Positions 1 through 5,362 of a stretch of DNA of 5,362 nt are shown here, piece after piece. A program made the position numbers and the translations under genes. How positions within the stretch are numbered: the stretch's first letter is position 1; every line of letters begins with the position of its first letter. The DNA lies in assembly GCA_027622355.1 (NCBI GenBank), contig JAQBZT010000208.1:1-5362 (forward strand), in the 5' to 3' direction. This stretch comes from a bacterium (GTDB lineage: Bacteria > UBA8248). The notes under the pieces were generated by a model. It was not told the DNA's origin, made no database searches, and worked only from the letters and a program-made list of their open reading frames with translations.

Positions 1-387
1 CTCCGGTGCAAGGATAAGGACATCGGCGTCGCCATTGTGGGCGATCGGACCATGCGCTTGCTGAACCGGCAGTTCCGGGGCGAAAGCGGCACCACCGATG
101 TTCTCTCTTTTCCTTTTCAGGATGAAGAGGCGGAGGCCTTCGGGCCCGGCGCCGGGATGCCGAACATCCCCTCCGGCTATCTCGGCGAGGTGGTCATATC
201 CGTGGATGAAGCCAAGCGGCAGGCGGATGAGGCCAGAGAGCCCCTCGAGGCCTCCCTGGATCGCCTTCTGGTCCATGGGATACTCCATCTCAACGGCCAC
301 GACCATGGCACCGCCCGAGAGGCCGCCCGCATGCGCCAGAAGGAGCAAGGTCTCCTCGCGGCCCTAAGAGCTCTGCGGGGCCGTTGA
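1..387 (+). CDS. ybeY: YbeY, endoribonuclease / 16S rRNA maturation factor (5' end missing)
   Basis: YbeY is a single-strand-specific, zinc-dependent endoribonuclease of the cytoplasm, involved in 16S rRNA 3'-end maturation and 70S ribosome quality control. The 128 codons present are in frame from base 1, and the real start lies to the left. A GTG at 37 is only an internal Val codon, because family-like sequence (DIGVAIVGD) lies before it. Two family signatures are visible: LNRQFRG...TTDVLSFPF near the front, and the metal site HGILHLNGHDH, a match to H-G-x-L-H-L-x-G-x-D-H. The zinc-binding His codons are at 274, 286 and 304. The C-terminal helix (MRQKEQGLLAAL) is also family-like. The usual length is about 150 residues, so roughly the first 25-30 are missing. 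The gene ends with TGA and is followed by a 63-base spacer. Confidence 0.95.
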   Translation, partial: LRCKDKDIGVAIVGDRTMRLLNRQFRGESGTTDVLSFPFQDEEAEAFGPGAGMPNIPSGYLGEVVISVDEAKRQADEAREPLEASLDRLLVHGILHLNGHDHGTAREAARMRQKEQGLLAALRALRGR

Positions 388-440
388 GGGCTTTCCGTTT
401 TCGCTCCGTAACTTTTTCGAAATTTTGCGCGTCCTCAAAA

Positions 441-445
441 AAGGA
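441..445 (+). promoter_or_regulatory. Ribosome binding site of the HIT-family gene
   Basis: AAGGA lies 5 bases before the ATG at 451 in a purine-rich run. It supports that start, as does the family-typical N-terminus of the product. The spacer 388-450 is AT-richer than the genes around it. I see neither a convincing terminator hairpin for ybeY nor a convincing -35/-10 pair there. Confidence 0.65.
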
Positions 446-450
446 AAACG

Positions 451-951
451 ATGAAACGCTTGTGGGCGCCCTGGAGGATGGATTTCATCTTGGGCAAGAG
501 TGAAGGACAAAAGGGAGGCGGGCCCGCCCCCTGTGTTTTGTGCAGCCTCCTGCGGAAGGCGGACGGCCCGGAAAATCTCGTGCTCTTCCGGGGAGAGGTT
601 TCCTATGTCATCATGAACAAATATCCGTATACGAACGGGCACCTGATGGTTGTCCCGCTTCGGCACGTGCAGCACATGGATGAATTGACGCCCGAGGAGG
701 GGGCCGAAATGTTCCGCCTGGCGCAGAAGGTCGTGGCGGTCCTTCGGGAGAAACTGGGCGCGCACGGCTTCAACGTAGGCTTCAACCTGGGGAAGGCCGC
801 CGGCGCCGGCATTGACGAGCATCTTCACATGCACATCGTTCCCCGCTGGGAGGGCGATCACAATTTCATGCCGATCCTGGGGGAGGTTCGTGTGATTCCC
901 GAGCATCTTGAAGAGACGTACCGCCATCTTCAGGGTGCCTTTCGCGGGTAG
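451..951 (+). CDS. HIT-family nucleotide hydrolase or phosphorylase (Ap4A-phosphorylase-like)
   Basis: This 166-residue cytoplasmic protein belongs to the histidine triad superfamily, whose members hydrolyse or phosphorolyse nucleotide phosphates such as diadenosine tetraphosphate or AMP conjugates through a nucleotidyl-His intermediate. The triad is H124-L-H126-M-H128 followed by IVPRW, with H126 the expected nucleophile. The N-terminus RLWAPWRMDFI is typical of the longer HIT proteins related to bacterial Ap4A phosphorylases, rather than of the short HinT type. C28-x-x-C31, together with a His around 72-75 and H124, could form the structural zinc site seen in GalT-like and some HIT proteins; this is inference. 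N57 and the stretch NGHLMVVPLRH are also family-typical. The start has a good ribosome binding site. The gene precedes lapA by 18 bases and is probably co-transcribed with it. The exact substrate cannot be read from the sequence. Confidence 0.93.
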   Translation: MKRLWAPWRMDFILGKSEGQKGGGPAPCVLCSLLRKADGPENLVLFRGEVSYVIMNKYPYTNGHLMVVPLRHVQHMDELTPEEGAEMFRLAQKVVAVLREKLGAHGFNVGFNLGKAAGAGIDEHLHMHIVPRWEGDHNFMPILGEVRVIPEHLEETYRHLQGAFRG

Positions 952-952
952 G

Positions 953-966
953 CGAGGTACGAGGTA
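953..966 (+). promoter_or_regulatory. Duplicated Shine-Dalgarno region before the LapA-domain gene
   Basis: The 7-mer CGAGGTA occurs twice in tandem (953-959 and 960-966) between the HIT stop and the ATG at 970. The second GAGG ends 5 bases before the ATG; the first ends 12 bases before it. Either could pair with the 16S rRNA 3' end. The second has the more usual spacing. Confidence 0.55.
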
Positions 967-969
967 TTT

Positions 970-1335
970 ATGGGACTTATCCGGTTACTTCTGGGACTGG
1001 CGGCTGCCCTGGCCATCGTGAGCTTCGGCGTGAAAAACATGGAGGTAGTGAGGGTTTCCTACTTCAAGATGGGGACCTATACGCTGCCGCTTTTCTATCT
1101 GCTCATGGGGTTCTTCGTCCTCGGCTTTCTGTTGGCGTGGCTGGGCGGCCTCTTCCATCGGGTGAAGTCCTTCCGCACGGTGCGCCGCTACCGCCGCCAG
1201 AACCGCCTTCTGGAAAACGAGCTGGAGCGCGTCCACCGCCAGGAGAGGCAGCTTCTGCTCGAGGAGGGCGGCAGCCGGGAGGCGCCCGCGGCGGCCGCCC
1301 CGCCCGGAGCGGGAGATTCCGCCACTTCCGAATAA
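970..1335 (+). CDS. LapA-domain (DUF1049) small inner-membrane protein
   Basis: This 121-residue protein has the LapA / DUF1049 layout. There is one membrane helix at about residues 4-22 and a KN motif at 22-23 (the family often has QN). A short Val-rich extracytoplasmic strand region and a second helix at about 40-61 follow. A basic, charged, probably coiled-coil cytoplasmic segment runs from about 65 to 99 (VKSFRTVRRYRRQNRLLENE and onward), and the Ala/Pro/Gly-rich tail (100-121) is probably disordered. Positive charges after helix 2 place both termini in the cytoplasm. In E. coli LapA (YciS) works with LapB in controlling lipopolysaccharide synthesis through LpxC turnover. No lapB-like TPR gene is visible here, so only the domain, not that role, is supported. 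Mid-operon position: 18 bases after HIT, 12 before mutS. Confidence 0.85.
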   Translation: MGLIRLLLGLAAALAIVSFGVKNMEVVRVSYFKMGTYTLPLFYLLMGFFVLGFLLAWLGGLFHRVKSFRTVRRYRRQNRLLENELERVHRQERQLLLEEGGSREAPAAAAPPGAGDSATSE

Positions 1336-1347
1336 GAGAGTCAGGAG
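1334..1347 (+). promoter_or_regulatory. Ribosome binding region of mutS (unusual spacing)
   Basis: Two purine-rich candidates precede the mutS ATG. AGGAG at 1343-1347 is the better match but touches the start codon with no spacer. AAGAGAG at 1334-1340 is a poorer match, overlaps the lapA TAA, and sits at a normal 7-base distance. Initiation may use the upstream one or depend on ribosomes finishing lapA. Confidence 0.45.
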
Positions 1348-4065
1348 ATGCCGTCTCCAGTTGAAAGCCGCATCGCCGAAGAAGCTGCGCGCCAGAAAGC
1401 ATCTTTGCGCCTCCAGAGCCGCCATCAGAAGGCCACCCCGGCCATGCGGCAGTATTTGGAGATCAAAAAATCCCATCCCGACAGCATCTTGTTTTTCCAG
1501 ATGGGCGATTTCTATGAAATGTTCTACGAGGACGCGAACCTCGCGGCCAAAATTCTCGATCTCACGCTGACCTCCCGCCAAAGCGACGGCGAGGGACCCA
1601 TCCCCATGTGCGGGGTGCCCTGCCATGCGGGAACCGCCTACTGCAGCCGGCTCCTCGATTCGGGCCACAAGGTGGCCCTCTGCGATCAGGTGGAGGAGAC
1701 ATCGGCGGCGAAGAAGGTCGTCAAGCGCCAGGTGGTGCGCGTCCTGACGCCGGGAACGGTGATCGACCCCAATTTCCTGGACAGCAAGGAAACCTGCTAC
1801 CTCGCGGCCCTGACCGCCCACCGGAAGGAAGCGGCCTGGGGGCTCTCCTGGGTGGATGTTTCGACGGGGGAGTTTTCGAGCTGCGAGATCGCGGGGGAGC
1901 GGGCCCCGGTGCTGCTCCGCGGCGAACTCGAGCGAATCCGCCCGCGGGAGTTGCTCGTCTGTGCGGGCGAGACGCTCCCCGAGGAGGTCTCGGCGCTTTC
2001 CGCCGAATGGGGGATTCGCGTAGAGGCGCGCAGGGCGGAGGAGTTTCTCAATGCGTGGCCGGCCGAGCGGCTGGAGGAGCAGTTCCCGGAAGAGAATTTT
2101 TCGGCCTCCCTGGAAAATTATCCGCTTGCCGTGGCCGCCGCCGCGGCCCTCGTCGGCTATCTGCGCGAAAACCAGCCGGGGGGGTTGCCGCACCTGCGGC
2201 CGGTGCGCATCCACCGTCTTTCGGACGCCATGAGCCTGGATGCGGCCACCCAGCGCAATCTCGAGCTCGTCAAGACCGCCCATAGCGGCACCGTCCGCGG
2301 CTCCCTCCTCAGTCTGTTGGACAAAACCCTGACCGGCATGGGGGGCCGCCTCCTGAAAAAATGGGTCCTCGCGCCGCTCCTCTCCTGCGAACAGATCGCC
2401 CATCGCACCGATGCGGTCGAGGAGCTGGTGATGAAGCTCCCCGAGCGGGAGGGGCTGCGGCGCGCGCTGTACCGGGTGCAGGATATCGAACGGATTCTGG
2501 GAAGGGTGGGCCTTCAGTCCGCGAACGCGCGGGATCTGGCCGGTCTGGCAGCTTCGCTGCGGGCCCTGCCGGAGCTGTTGGTCCAGGTGCGGAACCTCGA
2601 TGCGGGACTCTTCCGGGCGCTTGCCGCCGAGTGGGACAATCTCGAGGATGTCGCCGCGCTCCTGGAGTCTGCGCTGGTGGACGCTCCTCCGGCTACGATA
2701 CGGGAAGGGGGGCTCTTTCGCGATGACTTCGATCCGCGCCTCCAGGAAATGCGCTCCGCCTCGCGGGACGGAAAAAAATGGCTCTCCGACTACGAGGCCA
2801 GAGAGCGGGAGCGTGCCGATTTTCCGGTGAAGGTCGGCTACAACCGCGTCTTCGGCTACTACCTGGAAGTGTCGAAGCGGTTTTCCGAAAAAGTTCCCGA
2901 AGATTTTATCCGCAAGCAGACGCTGGTGTCCGCGGAGCGCTACATCACGGCCGAGCTCAAGGAGATCGAAGAAAAGGTCATCGGGGCCGAGGAGAAGGCC
3001 AAGGCGTTGGAGTATCTGCTCTTCGGTCAGCTGCGGGCCCAGGTCGAGGGAGAGTCGAAGCGCATTCTGGCGGCGGCCGATCGGCTGGCCTCTCTGGATG
3101 TCATCGCCGCCCTCGCCGAGGTGGCGGTGAGCCACCAATACGTCCGCCCCGAAGTGAACGAGGGCGATGAGATCGAAATCATCGAAGGGCGTCACCCCAT
3201 CATGGATGCCGACCCGGCGCTCGCCACCTTCGTTCCCAACGACTTGCGGATCGGGGGTTCCGCCCAAATCCTCATCGTGACGGGTCCCAATATGTCGGGA
3301 AAGTCCACCTTTCTCCGCCAGTCGGCCCTGATCATCCTGATGGCGCAGATGGGCAGCTTCGTCCCGGCCCGGCTCGCGCGGATCGGCCTGGTGGATCGGG
3401 TGTTCACGCGCGTTGGCGCGCACGATCGGCTCCTCGAGGGTCAAAGCACGTTTATGGTGGAGATGGTCGAGACGGCGACGATACTGCGGGAAGCCACCCG
3501 GCGCAGCTTTGTCGTGCTCGATGAGGTGGGCCGCGGAACCAGTACTTACGACGGCGTGAGCATTGCTTGGGCGGTGGTGGAGTATCTTCACGAGGCCGAG
3601 GCGCATCGCGCGCGGACGCTCTTCGCCACCCACTACCATGAGCTTGCCGAGATCGCGAAGAATTTTCCGCGGGTTGGAAATTTGACCGTCGAGGTCAGGG
3701 AAAGCGGCGATGAGGTCGTCTTCCTGCGGAAGGTGGTGGCGGGAAGTTCGGATCGCAGCTACGGGATCCACGTGGGGCGGCTGGCGGGTCTTCCGCCCGA
3801 GGTGCTGGCCCGGGCGCGTGAGCTTTTGGCCGAGCTGGAGGGGGCGGGGCTCCGCCTCCGCGAAGCGGCGGGAGGAGAGAAAAGGGACGGCCGATCGGAG
3901 CGCCTCCCCGACCCGCAGCTCTCGCTCTTCGGATCTGCACCGCATCCCCTCGTGGAAGCACTCGAGGGCCTGACCCCGGATCGGCTCTCTCCCCGGGGGG
4001 CACTCGATAAACTCTACGAACTCAAGGAAATTTTTGATACCGCAAAACGCCAAAATAGGGCATGA
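1348..4065 (+). CDS. mutS: MutS, DNA mismatch recognition ATPase
   Basis: MutS binds mismatches and small loops as a dimer and, on ATP binding, becomes a sliding clamp that recruits MutL. The 905-residue product is complete, somewhat longer than E. coli MutS (853). Domain I starts near residue 29 (ATPAMRQYLE) and carries the mismatch-stacking motif GDFYEMF with F55 and E57. Connector, lever and clamp domains fill about 150-600. The ATPase has Walker A TGPNMSGKST (645-654), Walker B VVLDEVGRGTSTYDG (722-736, D725/E726) and FATHYHEL (759-766). The composite-site segment GAHDRLLEGQSTFMVEM (690-706) has His692 where Ala or Ser is more usual. QLSLF (857-861) is a beta-clamp-binding motif, and the end (ALDKLYELKEIF) resembles the family's C-terminal dimerisation helices. 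About 30 residues precede domain I, more than in E. coli; no better-supported downstream start is seen. All key catalytic residues are present, so it should be functional. MutL is not in the window. Confidence 0.98.
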   Translation: MPSPVESRIAEEAARQKASLRLQSRHQKATPAMRQYLEIKKSHPDSILFFQMGDFYEMFYEDANLAAKILDLTLTSRQSDGEGPIPMCGVPCHAGTAYCSRLLDSGHKVALCDQVEETSAAKKVVKRQVVRVLTPGTVIDPNFLDSKETCYLAALTAHRKEAAWGLSWVDVSTGEFSSCEIAGERAPVLLRGELERIRPRELLVCAGETLPEEVSALSAEWGIRVEARRAEEFLNAWPAERLEEQFPEENFSASLENYPLAVAAAAALVGYLRENQPGGLPHLRPVRIHRLSDAMSLDAATQRNLELVKTAHSGTVRGSLLSLLDKTLTGMGGRLLKKWVLAPLLSCEQIAHRTDAVEELVMKLPEREGLRRALYRVQDIERILGRVGLQSANARDLAGLAASLRALPELLVQVRNLDAGLFRALAAEWDNLEDVAALLESALVDAPPATIREGGLFRDDFDPRLQEMRSASRDGKKWLSDYEARERERADFPVKVGYNRVFGYYLEVSKRFSEKVPEDFIRKQTLVSAERYITAELKEIEEKVIGAEEKAKALEYLLFGQLRAQVEGESKRILAAADRLASLDVIAALAEVAVSHQYVRPEVNEGDEIEIIEGRHPIMDADPALATFVPNDLRIGGSAQILIVTGPNMSGKSTFLRQSALIILMAQMGSFVPARLARIGLVDRVFTRVGAHDRLLEGQSTFMVEMVETATILREATRRSFVVLDEVGRGTSTYDGVSIAWAVVEYLHEAEAHRARTLFATHYHELAEIAKNFPRVGNLTVEVRESGDEVVFLRKVVAGSSDRSYGIHVGRLAGLPPEVLARARELLAELEGAGLRLREAAGGEKRDGRSERLPDPQLSLFGSAPHPLVEALEGLTPDRLSPRGALDKLYELKEIFDTAKRQNRA

Positions 4066-4094
4066 TTGAAGCGGTGGGTAGTTCCGGCTAGTAT
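4066..4094 (+). promoter_or_regulatory. Candidate sigma70-type promoter for DUF4390-ntrY
   Basis: TTGAAG (4066-4071) and TAGTAT (4089-4094) are separated by exactly 17 bases. Each matches 4 of 6 consensus positions. Transcription would start near 4101, leaving about a 25-base leader before the ATG at 4126. The site lies in the only non-coding gap after mutS, where the sequence turns clearly AT-richer than its surroundings. It would separate the signalling genes from the repair gene. Prediction by eye only. Confidence 0.4.
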
Positions 4095-4107
4095 TCATGC
4101 AGTGCCC

Positions 4108-4112
4108 GAGGT
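4108..4112 (+). promoter_or_regulatory. Possible ribosome binding site of the DUF4390 gene
   Basis: GAGGT ends 13 bases before the ATG at 4126, and 16 before the adjacent ATG at 4129. It is the only clear anti-Shine-Dalgarno match in the gap, but the spacing is longer than ideal. Confidence 0.35.
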
Positions 4113-4125
4113 TATAAGATTTAAG

Positions 4126-4731
4126 ATGATGAAAAATAAAGCTTATATGGTTTCCGGAAAGACGGCGGGCGTTTTCCTTTTGATTGCGTTTTTGGTGGCG
4201 CCCTCCCTCGCGGCCTCGATAAAAGGGGCCGAGCCCCGCATCCGCGATCTTCTGGTGGTGGAGAAAAAAGGGCAACTGCTGGTCTTCGCTTCCCTGGATT
4301 CGGGGTTCTCCCAGGACCTCTCCGAGGCCATCCGCAGTGGTGTGACGACGCGGTTTGTCTTTGAGCTCAATTTGATGCGGGCCCGCCGCGTGATCTACGA
4401 CGCCGACGTGTTGACGCAGAATGTGGTGCACCAGGTGAAATACGATGCGCTGAAGAAGGCCTATACGTTCACCCTTTTCCGGGGAGAGCCGGACAAGAAT
4501 CTGCGCCGGGTGACACGGCGGCACGATGAGATGGTGGACTGGATGGCCGAGCTGAACGGCGAGCCCATCGCCAACGTGCGGGAGCTGCCCAAGGAGGGCA
4601 AATACTATCTGCGCGCCCGCGCCACGCTCAACACGGTAAATTTCTCATTCCCGTTCAACTATCTGCTCTCCTTCATGGGCCGCAAGACGGGCTGGGCCCT
4701 CTCGCCGGCCTTTTCCATCAACGGTGCCTGA
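4126..4731 (+). CDS. Exported DUF4390-family protein, NtrY-associated
   Basis: This is a 201-residue protein of unknown biochemical function. The N-terminus is a clear Sec signal: basic start (MMKNK, K12), hydrophobic core at about 14-25 (AGVFLLIAFLVA) and probable cleavage near SLAA (27-30). There is no cysteine anywhere, so it is neither a lipoprotein nor disulfide-bonded. The mature part shows the DUF4390 pattern: AIRSGVTTRFVFELNL (about 68-83), then RARR, KYDALKKAYTF (105-115), a YYLRARATL strand (160-168) and the hydrophobic FPFNYLLSF (175-183). It looks beta-rich and periplasmic or membrane-associated. I chose ATG 4126 because it starts the signal peptide; TTG 4066 would prepend a 20-residue non-signal extension, and ATG 4147 lacks a ribosome binding site. 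It ends 3 bases before ntrY. In Proteobacteria this family is commonly found beside NtrY-like kinases, which suggests a role in sensing or assembly of that system. Confidence 0.8.
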   Translation: MMKNKAYMVSGKTAGVFLLIAFLVAPSLAASIKGAEPRIRDLLVVEKKGQLLVFASLDSGFSQDLSEAIRSGVTTRFVFELNLMRARRVIYDADVLTQNVVHQVKYDALKKAYTFTLFRGEPDKNLRRVTRRHDEMVDWMAELNGEPIANVRELPKEGKYYLRARATLNTVNFSFPFNYLLSFMGRKTGWALSPAFSINGA

Positions 4732-4734
4732 GCC

Positions 4735-5362
4735 ATGTACTCCCCGAGCCTGAGCCAGGAGGAAATCGTCTTGCGGCGCCGGAAGAACATCCGGCGGGCC
4801 ACCCTCGGCCTGATTGCCATCACGATTCTCGCGCTCACTGCCTGGCTCTACTTCAAGGACGTGGAGCCGGGGACACCGCTCCTGAACAACGTCACCGTCT
4901 TCGCGCTCGTCAATTTGAACATCATCCTGCTGATGGTGCTGGTCCTGCTCGTCGCCCGCAACCTGATCCGCCTCTACTACTCCTCGCGGACGGGACCGGG
5001 TGGCTCGCGCCTTCAGGTGAAACTCATTCTCGCCTTCGTCGGCTTCACGCTGGTGCCGACGATCGCCCTGTTCGCAGTCGCCAGCGGCCTCATCAACAAG
5101 AGCATCAACACCCTTTTCAACATCAAGGTCGAGGGGGCGCTCAAGGGTTCCTTCGACGTGGCGCAGACTTACTACCGCGAGTCGGAGCGCGGCGTGCTCA
5201 TCGACGCGAAGCGCATCGCCCTCCAGCTGCAGGAAGCCAGGCTGGGAGATCTCAAGTCCCCGAAGGTGCTCCAGAGCGTCATTGCGGACCGCCAGGGCGG
5301 GCTGCGGGTGGACTCGATCGCCGTCTTCAACGCCAACCGCGAGTTGGTGGCTTCGACAAGCC
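4735..5362 (+). CDS. ntrY: NtrY-like membrane sensor histidine kinase (N-terminal part, 3' end missing)
   Basis: The 209 codons in view match the N-terminus of NtrY-type kinases, which autophosphorylate and signal to an NtrX response regulator; roles reported for the family include nitrogen and redox responses and envelope control. Order of features: basic cytoplasmic start (RRRKNIRR, 14-21), helix 1 at about 22-40, short outer loop, helix 2 at about 54-78, basic cytoplasmic loop with RNLIRLYY and GSRLQVK, and helix 3 at about 97-118 (ending ALFAVASGLI). An extracytoplasmic sensor segment follows from about 119 (NKSINTLFNIKVEGALKGSF, AQTYY). The distribution of positive charges agrees with this topology. 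HAMP, PAS, HisKA and ATPase domains would lie beyond the edge; full proteins are usually about 700-770 residues. The ATG has no clear ribosome binding site and follows the DUF4390 stop by 3 bases, suggesting coupled translation; an in-frame TTG at 4771 is an alternative start. Confidence 0.88.
   Translation, partial: MYSPSLSQEEIVLRRRKNIRRATLGLIAITILALTAWLYFKDVEPGTPLLNNVTVFALVNLNIILLMVLVLLVARNLIRLYYSSRTGPGGSRLQVKLILAFVGFTLVPTIALFAVASGLINKSINTLFNIKVEGALKGSFDVAQTYYRESERGVLIDAKRIALQLQEARLGDLKSPKVLQSVIADRQGGLRVDSIAVFNANRELVASTS
4757..4762 (+). promoter_or_regulatory. Perfect AGGAGG inside the annotated start of ntrY
   Basis: AGGAGG stands 8 bases before an in-frame TTG (4771, codon 13 of the chosen ntrY frame). 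Sequence and spacing are ideal for initiation, whereas the ATG at 4735 has none. It also encodes part of Gln-Glu-Glu, so the match may be incidental. Confidence 0.4.

Noticed and set aside
37..387. Treating the GTG at 37 as the ybeY start.
   Set aside because: The frame is open to base 1 and encodes family-like residues before it, so the gene is simply cut by the window edge.
364..927. Antisense frame of 187 codons opposite the HIT gene.
   Set aside because: It is a composition shadow of a well-supported HIT gene, with no recognisable motif and no ribosome binding site case.
1290..1299. Perfect 10-base palindrome GGCGGCCGCC near the end of lapA.
   Set aside because: It arises from GCG/GCC alanine codons in the Ala-rich tail; no T-run, so not a terminator, and no other sign of a regulatory site.
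1608..2285. Alternative + frame of 225 codons inside mutS.
   Set aside because: Gly/Arg/Pro/Ala-rich product typical of an out-of-frame read in GC-rich DNA, and it lies wholly within conserved MutS domains.
3840..3859. GC-rich hairpin in mutS (8-base stem with one G-U pair, 4-base loop).
   Set aside because: It lies inside coding sequence, has no T-run after it, and is what the local GC-rich Glu/Gly/Leu/Arg codons would give by chance.
4066..4125. TTG at 4066 as the start of the DUF4390 protein.
   Set aside because: It would put 20 residues in front of a clean signal peptide; ATG 4126 starts exactly at its basic region.
4113..4147. Inverted repeat TATAAG / CTTATA around the DUF4390 start, which could occlude initiation.
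   Set aside because: Only six AT-rich pairs with a 23-base loop; too weak to be stable.
985..4524. Open antisense reading frame of 1179 codons opposite lapA, mutS and DUF4390.
   Set aside because: It is codon-aligned with the sense genes, so its stops would need sense TTA, CTA or TCA codons, which this GC-rich gene set avoids. The three genes share one phase, which extends the frame across the gaps. Its His/Arg/Leu-rich product resembles no family I know.

Overview
The window holds six tightly packed genes, all on the + strand, and no RNA gene, mobile element or CRISPR array. The sequence is GC-rich, with G or C at most third codon positions. Gene content (LapA-domain protein, exported DUF4390 protein, NtrY-type membrane kinase) points to a Gram-negative bacterium. 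A DUF4390 gene directly before an NtrY-like kinase is an arrangement I associate with Proteobacteria in the broad sense, and the HIT and MutS proteins look delta-proteobacterial or from a neighbouring phylum. That placement is inference; no rRNA or other phylogenetic marker is present.

Layout. The 3' part of ybeY (endoribonuclease for 16S rRNA maturation, with its three zinc-binding histidines) runs off the left edge and stops at 387. After a 63-base AT-richer spacer comes a HIT-family nucleotide hydrolase or phosphorylase (451-951). A small two-helix LapA-domain inner-membrane protein follows (970-1335). Then comes a full-length mutS of 905 codons (1348-4065) with intact mismatch-reading Phe-x-Glu, Walker A, Walker B and a C-terminal beta-clamp-binding motif. 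A 60-base AT-rich spacer with a candidate promoter precedes an exported DUF4390 protein (4126-4731). Three bases later the N-terminal 209 codons of an NtrY-like sensor histidine kinase start (4735) and run off the right edge.

The genes fall into two probable units. HIT, lapA and mutS are separated by 18 and 12 bases and look co-transcribed: nucleotide housekeeping, envelope and DNA repair. DUF4390 and ntrY are separated by 3 bases and look translationally coupled. They probably form a signalling module in which a periplasmic protein of unknown function sits next to a kinase with a large extracytoplasmic segment. An NtrX-type response regulator would be expected downstream, outside the window.

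Most of the window is ordinary housekeeping sequence. The points most worth a second look are the DUF4390-NtrY pairing, the probable promoter embedded behind mutS, and start-codon conflicts at ntrY and mutS. All six genes share one reading frame, which also explains a spurious antisense open frame of more than a thousand codons.
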